This document shows positions 53,860 to 64,000 of a DNA stretch of 64,000 nt, one piece after another. The position numbers were made by a program, and so were the translations under genes. The stretch is taken from NCBI RefSeq assembly GCF_040869045.1, contig NC_090320.1:143304941-143368940 (forward strand), given 5' to 3'. Under the pieces are notes generated by a model. The model had not been told where the DNA came from. It did not search any database and saw only the letters and a list, made by a program, of their open reading frames with translations. Position 1 is the first letter of the stretch; every line of letters starts with the position of its first letter. Source of the stretch: Eurosta solidaginis. Its lineage: Eukaryota; Arthropoda; Insecta; Diptera; Tephritidae.

Positions 53860-54775
53860 TTTGAATACTCGGATTAGTTGAACCAACAACTTGTGAAATA
53901 AGAGAAATAACCATAATTAAAAAGCTATAAAATTTATTTTCCACCTTGTTTTAATAAAGTGTATTTTTTGGGCAACAATATTTATTGAAAAATTTAAAAA
54001 ATATTAAAATTCAGTTTTTAATAAAAATAAGTTTACATGTTTTTAACATATTAACTTGTATTGAATTTTTACGTATATTTTCATCAAAAATTATCGAAAC
54101 TATTTAAAAAGCAGTAATTCTGGAGAAAATTGCATTTTTCATAGTGTACAACTTTTTTCTTGGTTCACTGTATAAGATGTTAATAGGCTAGTTAAACAAC
54201 AAAACAAGTTACTGGAATTCACAAATTTTTTCTTTTTTATATGAGAAATGACAGAAATTATTAACGTCCAATAACTTTTTTTTTTATTTGAACAGACCTA
54301 ATGTACTGATTTTTCAAAAACAGTAAATTTTGCTTTTCGATTAGTTTTAATTTCAAATGGAATGCTAGTGTTCCCATCATAATTATAGAAGCATTGCCTT
54401 TTCCAACATTATTACAATATTTTTTTTTTAGTTTGTTATTTTAGTTGCACTGTATTGTTCTCAAACATTGAAAAATTAAAATCCAGTTCTAGAGCTCATT
54501 TAAGGTTAGTATAATAATGTGAAAGTTAAAAGTACCTCAAAATTTCTTTGTGTAGGGTGTGGATAATGTGGATAATATCCATACAACGCATAAACAAAAT
54601 TAAAGTTTTTTATACAAATGTATGGAAGAAAAACCTAACCGCCAAAACAAAAACCAAATCTGAAAATTCAGGAACAATTTTAAGTTCTTCTAACTTGTAC
54701 ATTACAGGGTTGCGTGATTCTAAATCAGGTCTGGGCAGCTTCGCCCGGCATAAAATAAAATAAAATGTATTTATT
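53860..54775. other. AT-rich spacer
   Basis: Nothing recognised. Frames at 54,548-54,792 overlap on both strands and have no domain. Confidence 0.5.
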
Positions 54776-55230
54776 ATTTGATTCCAAATCAAAGATACTT
54801 TTTATTTGTTATTTGAATCTCCTTCCAACTCACAAATTCTTTTGATTTGTGATTCGAAAATGTTTTCAAATCAAAGATACATTTTATTTTTTACTTGAAA
54901 TACAAATACGAATCACATTTTATTTTTTATTTTAATTTTTTCTTTTTCAAATAAAAGATACATTTTTTTGGTTTTTGTTTTATGTATTCGTGATTCGTAT
55001 TTGTATTTCAAATAAAAAATAAAATGTATCTTTGATTTGAAAAAATTTTCGAATCACAAATAAAAAGTATTTGTTGGAAGGAGATTCAAATAACAAATAA
55101 AAAGTATATTTGATTTGGACGGAGATTCAAATCACAAATCAAAAGTACCTTTGATTTGGATGGAGATTCAAATCATAAATAAAAATATCTTTGATTTGGA
55201 TGGGGAATCAAATCACAAATAAATTTAATT
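54776..55230. repeat. Foldback element with AAATCAAAGATAC units
   Basis: Arms of about 140 bp (54,776-54,917 and 54,989-55,126) are complementary, with units such as ATTTGATTCCAAATCAAAGA and CGTGATTCGTATTTGTATTT. The right arm continues into 40-50 bp direct repeats to 55,230. The window start (1-110) carries the same tail. The composition resembles foldback transposons. Confidence 0.75.
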
Positions 55231-56385
55231 TTCAGATTCGTGACTCATTCAAATAAAAATCACGCAACGCTGGTACATTATCATACTAAATTTAAATGGG
55301 CTAAAAATATGTTTCAAATTTTTAATTTGGCCATGTTGTAATGCACGTAAAACTTAACATTTTGCATGGAGTTCTATAATTATAACGGGCACCATAGCAT
55401 TGAGCCTAAACTTTAAATATTAGTTGTAATGGCAAATACACTAGCCTTTGCATTTTGGTTGCCAAAGGACAATATACATAAATATAAAAAAAATATATTT
55501 CAAATTGCCTCTGTATATACAGTGCCGAACATAAATATTGGCACACTTTATTTTTGCAATTTTCACTCATTTCTTCTTCAGTAAAATTATTTAAAATAAT
55601 TTTGTCAAAAACTATGTATTAAGATTCAATGCAAAAACCATCCTTTTTTAAAAATTTTGCAAAATTCATGAAAATTATTTTGGCTTTTATTATTATGAAA
55701 ATCCGTTTGGCTTTTTGACAAAGAATAATATTAAAAATAACGCTTGCCTATATATTTTTAGTTCTGTGGTCAAAGGACAATATAAATATAAAAACAATTT
55801 TTTAAATATAAACGAGCTCTAGGCCAAATATTTGTATATTCTTAATAAAACACAATACGTGAATTTTTGATATACAATTATATTATTTAATAATATTTAA
55901 ATTAAATATTTGGCCTAGAGCTCGTTTATATTTAAAAAGTTATAATTCAAAGGCCGTAAACAACAAAAATAATTATAAAAACAATTGTATTTCAAATACA
56001 TTTGTGCTTTGTTTGTACTACACATTTTGACTATGTTGATTTAAAATAATATTGAAAATAAAGAACTTCTTTCAAATACATTTGTACTTCCATATTTCAC
56101 ATTTTTGGGTAGCTAATATTTTGTATATTTATAGCCGGACTTTTCTGGGTTTCGCGATTAATTCAAATGCAAATCACGCAACTCTGATAAGCCTTATATT
56201 AGAAAAAATTTAAAACTTTAAAGAAATGATATAAAGGTTTAAAAAAGTCAATATGGATGCGGCTATAAATATGCGGTTAAGTATGTACAGTGGCTCACAG
56301 CTTCAATCATCCACTACGATTTTCCAAAGTTTTGTTCGATTAAATAAGCAGGGGCTATTTTCAATAATCAATTCGTGTAAAATAT
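55231..56385. other. Block C flank left of gypsy C
   Basis: Parallel to 110-427 plus 3,424-4,067. Non-coding apart from the hairpin insertion listed separately; ends ATAT at 56,382-56,385. Confidence 0.7.
55799..55938. repeat. 35-bp perfect hairpin, block C only
   Basis: TTTTTAAATATAAACGAGCT continues to a 35-bp arm (55,799-55,833) whose exact reverse complement is 55,904-55,938, with a 70-bp AT-rich loop. Block A lacks it. ATAAAAACAATT flanks the inserted segment on both sides (about 55,786-55,797 and 55,976-55,987). Confidence 0.8.
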
Positions 56386-57295
56386 TGTTACGAATTTACT
56401 GCAAATCCTCTTATTCGCAACGTTCTGTTGAATAAATAACTATAATATTGAATAATGGAAAATGGCCTTTATTAAAGTACTTCACAATAACACTTATACT
56501 TTGCAACTAGCTGGCTTAATAACCAAACTGACTGATAGCTTAAATGAAACTGATTTTCTGCGCCTCTACTGTCGCGCCTTTTATACTTTTTGATTTCTCG
56601 TTGCATACTTCCATTCCAGAACTTACTAGTTAGTTATCAGCTACAAAATCACCAGCCACAATTACGTGAGTAATACTTGCACAAATTATTGCCCTCTCTT
56701 GTGAGCAACTCAGATACCCCCCAGCGGGTTAAGGGATCAGAATATACCCGCGGTAGGTATGCCTGTCGTAAGAGGCGACTAAAATACCAGATTGAAGGGG
56801 CTGTGTAGCGCAACCCTTCAGGTTGCCAGCGCAATATATAGCTTCTCCAAACCCAATTGTCAACCTCACCTATCCGCGGCGAATCCTGTTTCACTAACAG
56901 ACCAGGCTCTGGCGACCCCAAGCTCCTCATGGAACTTGGGGGTGGGGAGGGAGGGAATGGCATGAAGGTTTAATGTGGCCACATAAATCGTTCCCGAGAT
57001 GGTCGGGCTAGTACCTTAATGGTGCTATGGTACCGGAGCGTAACGGATCTGTATCCGGAAAAGGACCATCACATCGATAACACTCCCCAAAGCCTTCGGG
57101 GAGCAACCTTATCGCTACAACAACAACAACAGTAACTCAGATAAGATATATGCATGTGTTTGTGCGTTGCTTCTGTGCTGCGTGTATGTACATATATGCA
57201 GACATAATGATTGAATTATTGATATGCATCAATTCACTGCTTAGCATCGGATTAGAGATGATAGTGTCGCCTTAGTGCTGCTAATATTCGTTACA
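56386..57295 (-). repeat. 3' LTR of gypsy C, interrupted
   Basis: About 483 bp of LTR once the retroposon and its 10-bp target duplication are set aside. A short internal deletion is seen near 56,612 relative to gypsy A. The polypurine tract follows at 57,296-57,310. Confidence 0.88.
56717..57133 (+). mobile_element. (CAA)n-tailed SINE-like retroposon, copy 2
   Basis: A 417-bp insertion in the LTR flanked by AACTCAGATA (56707-56716 and 57134-57143). Starts CCCCCAGCGGGTTAAGGG, ends ACAACAACAACAGT. A variable-length target duplication and simple-repeat tail indicate LINE-driven retroposition. A tRNA-type promoter is not obvious. Confidence 0.85.
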
Positions 57296-57330
57296 CTGCC
57301 CTCCACCTAAGTCTGACCGTCCCGATCAGA

Positions 57331-58330
57331 CTAATCTCTCGATCTAAACGCTGCCAGCCTTTCCAAATGAACCACTTTCATTTTGGTTCGTGGTTTGCCA
57401 ATAGTTTGTTTGCGGTAAACTACATCGTTGATCCGGTTTACAACTTTGTATGGGCCTTCCCAATTACACTGCAATTTCGGGGACAAACCTTTTTTCCGTT
57501 GTGGGTTGTATAACATCACCAAATCTCCTTCCTGAATCCCTTCCGAATTAATTGCTTTATCATACCTCGCTTTCATCTCGTCACTCATAATCTTTGCTCG
57601 TTGCCTTACAAGATCGTGTACCTCTCCCAGCTCTTCTTCCAAGACACCAGTGGGTTTCTTGACATTTCTCTCTATATCGGCATCTATCCCAAACCTCAAA
57701 TCAGCTGGCAGTCGAAGGTCATTGCCAAAAATTACTTTTGCAGGGATTTGGCCCGTTGTTTCATGTACTGCTGATCGGTAATCCATCAAGAATAATGGTA
57801 TGCGGGTATCCCACTCCTTATGGTACTTGTCTGCTACTTTCCTTAAATGATCTTCCAATGTTCTATTGAAACGTTCCACCATACCATCGGACTGAGGATG
57901 CAATGCAGTTGTCCGTGTTTTTCGAATGCCCACTGATTTACACATTTCCTGGAACACAGCTGATTCGAAATTCCTGCCTTGGGCAGAATGTAACTCCATT
58001 CGTACACCATACCTTGCAACCCAATCGTTTGTAACCACTTCTGCTACTGTTTCCGCTTCTTGGTTTGGGATTGGGTATACCTCTGGCCATTTACTGAAAT
58101 AATCCATAACCACCAGTACGTATTTGTTTCCGCGGTTGCTAGTAGGAAATGGACCTGCGACATCCATGGAGATCCTTTCAAATGGTGCACCTGAAATATA
58201 CTGCTTCATCTGACCATGACTTCGTGTTTTGGGCCCTTTCGCTCCGTTGCTAACCTCGCAGTTGGCAATCCACTCGACTGTCGGTAACTAACCCAATATA
58301 ATCTCTGCTTATTTTCTCGAGCGCCTTCGT
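57331..58330 (-). pseudogene. Gypsy C integrase
   Basis: A 292-residue open frame (57,331-58,209) with the first Asp in ISMDVAGPFPTSN, the second region LHSAQGRNFE (the expected Asp of LHSDQG reads Ala, a lost catalytic residue), the Glu in HPQSDGMVERFNRTLED, and the tail GDLVMLYNPQRKKGLSPKLQ, WEGPYKVV ending LAAFRSRD. Upstream to 58,330 lies the broken zinc module. The Asp-to-Ala change alone would kill strand transfer. Better preserved in length than gypsy A. Confidence 0.87.
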
Positions 58331-58469
58331 GATTCCAAGATGACCTCCGCTTGGACCATTATGCAGTTCGCTGAGCACGTCAGGAATCCTCTTTCTGGGA
58401 ACAGCTATCAGTTTCATCATCACTATCCCATACTCGATGCAAGCAACCGGATATCAATTCTAAACTGTT

Positions 58470-60190
58470 CTACTGTGCCCAATATGACTTCGCAATGGGA
58501 CTCGCTGCTGACATCTCCTCTCTACTTGGTCTTTCTTTTCGTTCGAGCCCTTGCATAACATGTGACAGAACCGTATCATCCGCACACGTTATAGTCATTA
58601 GCCGGACATCTATAATGTCTTCTTTAGCCTCGGCCTTTGAACAGTGCTTGCATTCCAAACTACATGGTCTTCGTGACATTTCATCGGCATTCCCATGGAT
58701 ACTACCTTTCCGATGCTCAATGGAAAAGTCATAGCTTTGTAGTCGCTCGATCCACCGTGCCAATTGTCCTTCTGGATTACGGAACTGCAGAAGCCATTTC
58801 AACGCTGCGCGATCTGTCCTGACGCAGAATCGCTGGTCGTAGAGGTATTTGTGAAAATGTTTAATGCACTCTACCAATGCCAACATCTCTCTCCGTGTAA
58901 CGCAATAGTTCCTCTCTAGTTTTCCAATCGAACGGCTGTAGTATGCAACTACCTTCCCCTGTCCATCGACCAGTTGTGATAAAACGCCTCCGATAGCATA
59001 TCCACTCGCATCTGTATCTAGAATAAATGTTGCTCCTGGAATCGGATATGCTAACATTGGGGCAGTGCACAAACGCTCCTTCAATGTTTGGAAAGCCGCT
59101 TCTTGCTCCTTCTTCCATTCAAAAGCTTTATTTTTTCTTGTAAGCTCATGGAGGTTATGGGCTACGCTGGAAAAATTTGGTACAAATCGGCACAGCCCAA
59201 GGAAACTTCTCAATTCATGTAGGTTCTGTGGTATTGGCCAATCCGTTACAGCATCTATCTTTTCGTTCGCAGTACAGATGCCCTCTGTCGTTACCTTGTG
59301 ACCCAAATAATTTACTTCCTTTTTAAACAGCGCACACTTTTTGGGACTTAACTTCAGACCAGCGCCAGCTATTCTCTGGAAAACTTCCTCCAAGTTCTTA
59401 AGATGTTCATCAAAGTTGTTGCCCAATACGATGATGTCGTCCAGGTACACCAAGCATGTTTTCCAATGTAGTCCTTTCAGTACCTGGTCCATGAGTCTCT
59501 CAAAAGTAGCTGGTGCATTACAAAGTCCAAAAGGCATCATCAAAGACCATCACCGACACTGAAGGCTGTTCCTTCACCTCAACTTGCCAGTAGCCGCTTT
59601 TCAAATCCAGCGTGGAACACCATTTCGTACCAGATAGCGAGTCCAGAGTGTCGTCAATTCTTGGCAATGGGTAGCTATCCTTTTTCGTTACGTCATTCAA
59701 CTTCCGGTAGTCCACGAAAAACCTCATTTTTCCATCCTTCTTCTCTACAAGTACTACCGGTGAGCTCCATGGACTAGCTGATGGTTCGATGACGCCGCTG
59801 TCGCCCATTTCTTGTATGATTTGACTCACAACTTCCCGCTTCGCCAGTGGAACACTACGTGGAGCTTGACGGATCGGCATCTCATCTCCAGTGGCAATTT
59901 GATGTTTCACAACGTTGGTGCGGCCTGGTTTGGAACCATCCTGGTCAAATATGTTCGCGTTCTTTAGGAGCAGTTGTTTTGCCTTACTGTGATAGGCTTT
60001 CTCTAGCCCCTGCGTCCATGCCGTGATGTCACTTGAAAGATCAGTGTTACTAGCGGAAACGTGTTCCTGGAGCTGTTCACAGTTAATAACTACTTCAGCC
60101 TCTTGGCATCTTCCCAAAATAGCTCCTTTGGTCAGTTTGAGTGGTGACTTGAACTCATTGAGTACTCTTACCGGAATACGTCCATCTTGT
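58470..60190 (-). pseudogene. Gypsy C reverse transcriptase and RNase H
   Basis: Frame 58,470-59,543 (357 residues) runs from the palm (MPFGLCNAPATFERLMDQVL, VYLDDIIVLGNNFDEH) through the connection (LRSFLGLCRFVPNFSSVAHN, lacking a YYRR-type insert) to RNase H (ILDTDASGYAIGGVLSQLVD, RTDRAALKWLLQFRN; the His of TDHAAL is Arg). Frame 59,518-60,117 holds the fingers (KREVVSQIIQEMGDSGVIEP, PSASPWSSPVVLVEKKDGKM). The join near 59,530 has a frameshift. Catalytic YLDD is intact. Confidence 0.87.
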
Positions 60191-60254
60191 TATGTCATAG
60201 CCAGGGTTTTCCTACAAGTATGTTCAGTGCTGATTTGTTTGCTGCTTCGACAAC

Positions 60255-60790
60255 CTATAATTTGTTTGTCCCACAATCTCCATCAACCTTTGCCCAGATG
60301 ACTGCATCGGATTTTGGTGATATTTGCTGACTCTCCTCCACCAGCACTCGTTTACTGCTGTAGCCTCTCTCGTAGCCGAAATTAAGTGGTACATCCATGT
60401 TCTTATATCGCATCGTCTTGCTTTGCATGTCGATCTTGATGCCCTGGTCGATTAAGAAGTCCACTCCAATTATGATTTCATCAACAATCTCTGCCACTAT
60501 AAAATTGTGTACTACCGTGACGTTCCCAATTGCGACTTCACATGATACTTCTCCTAGAACCGTGCTGTCTTCTATAGTGGCTGTACGCAATCTTGCTCCA
60601 TGCAATGGTCCTATCTTCTTGTTGACTAAATCCGTTCGAATGATGGAATGAGATGCACCCGTATATACAGTCAGTAAACGTTCCCTTCCATCCACATGTC
60701 CTCCGACAGTAAAATTGCTTGACCTTCTTCCAATTTGTGAGATAGAGGTTATGGGGCATTAAATTGAGGGAGCCAGCTGTCGCCCCTTGC
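60255..60790 (-). pseudogene. Gypsy C protease
   Basis: The frame at 60,255-60,695 reads RERLLTVYTGASHSIIRTDL. The catalytic Asp of DTGAS is Tyr, so the protease is dead. It continues VGEVSCEVAIGNVTVVHNFI-like sequence and IIIGVDFLIDQGIKIDMQS, which gypsy A has lost, then VPLNFGYERGYSSKRVLVEE. It precedes RT and follows Gag with a frame change near 60,790. Confidence 0.85.
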
Positions 60791-60819
60791 GGCTGACTCG
60801 CTTTAATTTAACGATTGAT

Positions 60820-61614
60820 TGGTCTTGGAGATCTACTCATCTCCTTCAGCTCTACGTTTACGGCCACCCACATTGTTGGAACTGTTAGGGTTGGTGTTGC
60901 AATAATGCGCAATGCGCCCTGGCTTTCCACACTTAAAGCATTTGACTGCATCATTATTCTTCTGCTGCGTACCCTTCAATCCTTCCAAAATTATGTCTAC
61001 CCAGTCTGGCCTTTCCACTTTTAAAGCTCATCAGCTTTGTATGCAGGCTTACTCAAAAGTGACGCTGTTTCTTGAGTCAGTGCACGGGATACCGTTTCTG
61101 CGAATGTGGGTTTTGGGTTTGCATATGTCGCTCGCTTCGTTTCGACATCCCGTATGCCATTTATAAAACTCTGGATTTTTAACCTCTCGGTGTACTCTAC
61201 GGGTGCGTCCGCATTTGCCAAATGAGCCAACCTTTCAACATCCGAAGCAAACTCTAGCAAAGTCTCATTAGCTTTTTGGTAACGGTTTTGCAATTCTATT
61301 TGATATATCTGTTTCCTGTGTTCGCTTCCGTACCGTCGTTCTACAGCGGCCATCAATGCGTCATAAATGTTCCGTTCGTACTCTGGAATAGTCTGTAAGA
61401 TTTCGGCAGCTGGTCGTTTCAATGCTGCGAAGAGTGCAGCAACTTTATCTTCAGCATTCCTGTTGTTCGCGGTTGCGGTCTTCTCAAATTGTAGCTTAAA
61501 GACCTGGTAAGCAACAGAACCGTCAAAGGATGGTGTTTTTACCTTTGGGTTACTCGTTGAAACTGCTGGGCGATTTAGTTGCAACTGCTCGATACGTCCT
61601 CTCAAAGCATCCAC
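60820..61614 (-). pseudogene. Gypsy C Gag capsid and zinc knuckle
   Basis: Frame 61,021-61,614 gives the capsid-like region: LRGRIEQLQLNRPAVSTSNP, VKTPSFDGSVAYQVFKLQFE, RYGSEHRKQIYQIELQNRYQ and DAPVEYTERLKIQSFINGIR. A shift near 61,020 leads to VERPDWVDIILEGLKGTQQK and the knuckle CFKCGKPGRIAHYC (60,833-61,018), ending GRKRRAEGDE and a TAG. It supplies the sequence missing from gypsy A and the residues GSVAY lost in the plus-strand derivative. Confidence 0.85.
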
Positions 61615-61629
61615 CTCGGCCTCGATTTT

Positions 61630-62090
61630 TTCCTCAAACTGTAAAATTGTTGTATCCTGGGCCTCCAGCTTCGATTACACCCTTATCTCCTGTGCATCCA
61701 GCTGCGAGGATATGCGTGCCTCCTGTGCTTTCAATTGCTCAGCCAACTGAGATGTCATATATGTCTTCTGTTCTTCCAGTTGAGATGACATTTGCGATGC
61801 CATTTCTGAAATGCGTGCCTCCTGTGACCCCAGCTAAGATGTCATTGTCGATGTTTGTACAGATATTGGGCTCGTCACTGTCTGCGGTGTTTCGTTTTTT
61901 CTTCCATTTTTGTTGTTGTTTTGCCGCTATCATAATGAAAGACATAGTCCTCAGCATTGATGATTCCTTCAAATACTATAGCTACACTTAGTCGTTTTTG
62001 TAGTTGGGATTTATCGCCAAAAGTAGCCAATCCACGGAATTCCAACTCCTCCTTCAGTTGCTGGATCGTCAATTCACTCAACTTTGCCAT
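61630..62090 (-). pseudogene. Gypsy C Gag N-terminus: SAP and coiled coil
   Basis: The ATG ends at 62,090, 52 bp from the LTR. MAKLSELTIQQLKEELEFRG and LATFGDKSQLQKRL form the SAP-like domain. A frame change near 61,880 leads into coiled-coil units of the SQLAEQLKAQEARISSQLDA type across 61,640-61,850, interrupted by stops. The domain order equals that of the plus-strand derivative, so SAP plus coiled coil is a family trait. Confidence 0.75.
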
Positions 62091-62124
62091 GTCGAAGTTG
62101 TCCCCTGGAATTTATTCAACAATT

Positions 62125-62139
62125 CTTCTTCTGACACCA
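62125..62139 (-). promoter_or_regulatory. Primer binding site of gypsy C
   Basis: TGGTGTCAGAAGAAG on the minus strand two bases inside the LTR, one base different from gypsy A. Confidence 0.72.
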
Positions 62140-62141
62140 AT

Positions 62142-62558
62142 TGTTACGAATTTACTGCAAATCCTCTTATTTTCAACCTTCTGCTAAGTTCGAATCACTA
62201 AACTGTTGAATAAATAACTCCAATATTGAAAAATGGAAAAAATGGCCTTTATTAAAGTACTTCACAATAACACTTATACTTTGCAACTAGCTGGCTTAAT
62301 AACCAAACTGACTGATAGCTTAAATGAAACTAATTTTCTGCGCCTCTACTGTCTTGCCTTTTATACTTTTTGATTTCCCGTTGCATACTTCTAGGCTTTT
62401 CCAATCCATAACTTACTGGTTAGTTATCAGCTACAAAATCACCAGCCACAACTACGTGAGTAATACTTGCACAAATTATTTCCCTCTCTTGTGAGCAACT
62501 CAGATAAGATATATGCATGTGTTTGTGCGTTGCCTTAGTGCTGCTAATATTGGTTACA
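62142..62558 (-). repeat. 5' LTR of gypsy C, deleted
   Basis: 417 bp. Sequence jumps from GTTTGTGCGTTG to CCTTAGTGCTGC, losing about 100 bp present in the other LTRs. The outer end reads GGTTACA, then GTATAGTAAATTC. Confidence 0.88.
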
Positions 62559-63199
62559 GTATAGTAAATTCTATTACAGGAACCCATAAACAAATTTCTG
62601 AGTTTATATAATATTCAGGAAAACTCATCAAACTTTAAAAAATTGCCATCAAAATTGTCAACTTTTTTCTCCAAAGTTTTTAGAACATTTTTGGGTATGC
62701 AATTTGGTAGCTCATTGGCCTGTACATCGAATTTCACTTATAGTTTTAAAATAAATAATGTTAAGTAAAATAAGTCTTTACATTCTCGTATTGAACAAAA
62801 TAAAAAACAAAAATTTATAAATAAAATTACATCGAACGAAGAACATGTAAGTATAATGAAGCACAAATAAAACGAATAGTGGGAAACAGTAAAGCATGAA
62901 ATAACGGGCAAGTAATTCACCGCTGGAGTAATTTTACTTGAAATTCGCGAATATTTAAGCCAATAAAGGTTTTATTGGATTATAATTACCCTTTAACTAG
63001 TTTGTAACTCGCTTTTTTAATATTTTTCAGGCACGTAATGGTAATCCTGAATTTATTGATTTATTTACTATAGTTCCTAAGCGTCGTACCGGCGAACATT
63101 AAGTTTCCACGTATTCAACTATAATCTGCAAAAAGAAAATAAACAAATATATTAAAAACAATTAAGTTATTTGTGTCAAAATTAAATATTTTTGTTTCT
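62559..63199. other. Shared flank, block C
   Basis: Parallel to 30,382-30,637 plus 32,653-33,045, without the satellite-bearing element. It repeats the exon-like ARNGNPEFIDLFTIV piece after TTTTTCAG (near 63,030). Confidence 0.72.
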
Positions 63200-64000
63200 A
63201 ATTACTTGCGGGTATAGCGGGTTGTAAACTTATAAATTGGAAAAAGTACTATTTCGGCTACATGCTCACCAAAGTGTAGATCCTGATCAAACGTCATACC
63301 CAAGATTTTGGGGTGTAGGACACCCGGTAGCGTAGTGCCATCGACGTGGATGTTCAAAATGGTCGACATTTGGGACGTCCAAGTTGTAAATAAGGACGCG
63401 GATGATTTAGTCGGTGATAATGCCAGGTTTCGCGAGGCGAAAAACTGGAGAGATCAGGGAGGTAGCCGTTTATTCTGTTGCAAAGCTCATCGATCTGTGG
63501 GCCCGGGCCTGTGGCCATTATTGTGCAGTCATCGGCGTAAGAATCGATAGTAACTCCTTCCGGTGGCGAAGGTAGTTTTGATATGTAGAAATTAAAAAAA
63601 AGTGGGGATAGGACATCACCCTGTGTCACCCTTTGTTTAATTCTTCTTGGCTTTGATGTTTCGTTTCTGAATTGCACCGATGCCTGGCGACCATCCAGAT
63701 AATTTGCGGTCCACCTTTTAAGACATGGGGGAAGGATATTCCCTTCCAAGTCTTGCAGTAACGTGCCATGGTTGACCGTTTCAAAAGCTTTTGATAGGTT
63801 AGCGCAACGAATACTGTTCTATGGTGGGGCTTCTGATTGAAACCACAATTTGTCTGGGTGCTAATGCCATTTAGCGCGGTGGTGGTGCTATGGAGTTTTC
63901 TAAAGCCATGTTGATGACAGGCTAGCTGCTAATTTGCTTTGAAGTAGGGGAGCAAAATGGCTTTAAGCTTCTTGGCTACTGGCGATAGGAGAGATATCGG
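63200..64000 (-). pseudogene. Jockey/I-type LINE reverse transcriptase, block C (runs off window)
   Basis: Colinear with 33,046-33,909: KRWTANYLDGRQASVQFRNE, QRVTQGDVLSPLFFNFYISK (the conserved Pro-Gln-Gly reads Thr-Gln-Gly), SYADDCTIMATGPGPQ and the thumb region. Frameshifts lie near 63,440 and 63,800. The window ends inside the fingers domain. It marks block C as continuing past the window. Confidence 0.85.

Larger units (their letters stand above)
56386..62558 (-). mobile_element. Ty3/gypsy LTR retrotransposon C
   Basis: The block C counterpart of gypsy A in the same orientation and target (ATAT left, GTAT right). It retains a full gag, protease, RT-RNase H and integrase layout but several frames are broken. 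The left LTR holds a 417-bp retroposon and the right LTR lost about 100 bp. It is the better guide to the intact element because gag is not replaced. Confidence 0.92.

Noticed and set aside
51993..53870. Full Harbinger element with termini GGGTACGC and CACCAG and TAA duplication
   Set aside because: The two ends share only a weak match, so boundaries cannot be supported.
1..64000. tRNA, rRNA or other classical RNA genes
   Set aside because: No cloverleaf-compatible A/B-box pairs or rRNA motifs were recognised by eye; tRNA-like words occur only as primer sites.

Overview
The window is eukaryotic and intron-bearing, and comes from a higher dipteran, most likely a tephritid fruit fly. This rests on several observations. 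GT-AG introns interrupt the coding pieces. BEL, Ty3/gypsy, RTE, jockey/I-type, Transib, PIF/Harbinger and P-like elements are nested in one another. Two copies of a (CAA)n-tailed repeat and one roughly 130-bp-period satellite element look like dipteran families. Degenerate host exons resemble the neuronal E3 ligase gene highwire (hiw/MYCBP2). I recognise no intact host gene: essentially every coding stretch is a transposon open frame or a decayed gene fragment.

The large-scale structure is a segmental duplication. Three parallel blocks share the same order: AT-rich flank, minus-strand gypsy element (or its LTR scraps), a 0.3-0.6 kb flank, a jockey/I-type LINE and, in A and B, a plus-strand Harbinger fragment and hiw-like exons. 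Block A runs from 1 to about 23,277, block B from about 26,300 to 50,995, and block C from about 55,150 past the window end. The gypsy insertion occupies the same ATAT target in A and C, and its right junction survives in B, so it predates the duplication. Later insertions differ between blocks and can be read off because another block keeps the empty site.

Block A: a 3-kb insertion absent from C (428-3423) with a P-like MITE; gypsy A (4068-10419), whose gag is replaced by a four-exon gene fragment; LINE, a 36-bp-TIR MITE and Harbinger pieces; hiw-like exons split by a 3.5-kb Transib element (14879-18365) with perfect 5-bp target duplication and RAG-signal-like termini; then a plus-strand gypsy derivative (18397-22316) that keeps Gag, protease and an integrase tail but has lost reverse transcriptase. 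Between A and B lies a decayed gag with a RING finger in front of it (23280-24550).

Block B: LTR scraps broken by a 3-bp-TSD MITE (itself hit by a second P-like MITE) and by a nearly full-length RTE LINE (26966-30350); a 2-kb satellite-bearing element (30638-32652); LINE and Harbinger pieces; a 12.3-kb BEL/Pao element (36230-48561) whose leader holds a 4.8-kb DNA transposon carrying a kelch-like BTB-BACK gene fragment; then hiw-like exons without Transib, and a PHR-domain exon (50545-50995). Between B and C lie a Harbinger transposase with one in-frame stop (52295-53456) and a long foldback repeat. Block C: gypsy C (56386-62558) with a (CAA)n-tailed retroposon in one LTR, then the LINE again.

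The genes do not form a pathway. The window is a record of nested transposition into a duplicated stretch of a host gene.
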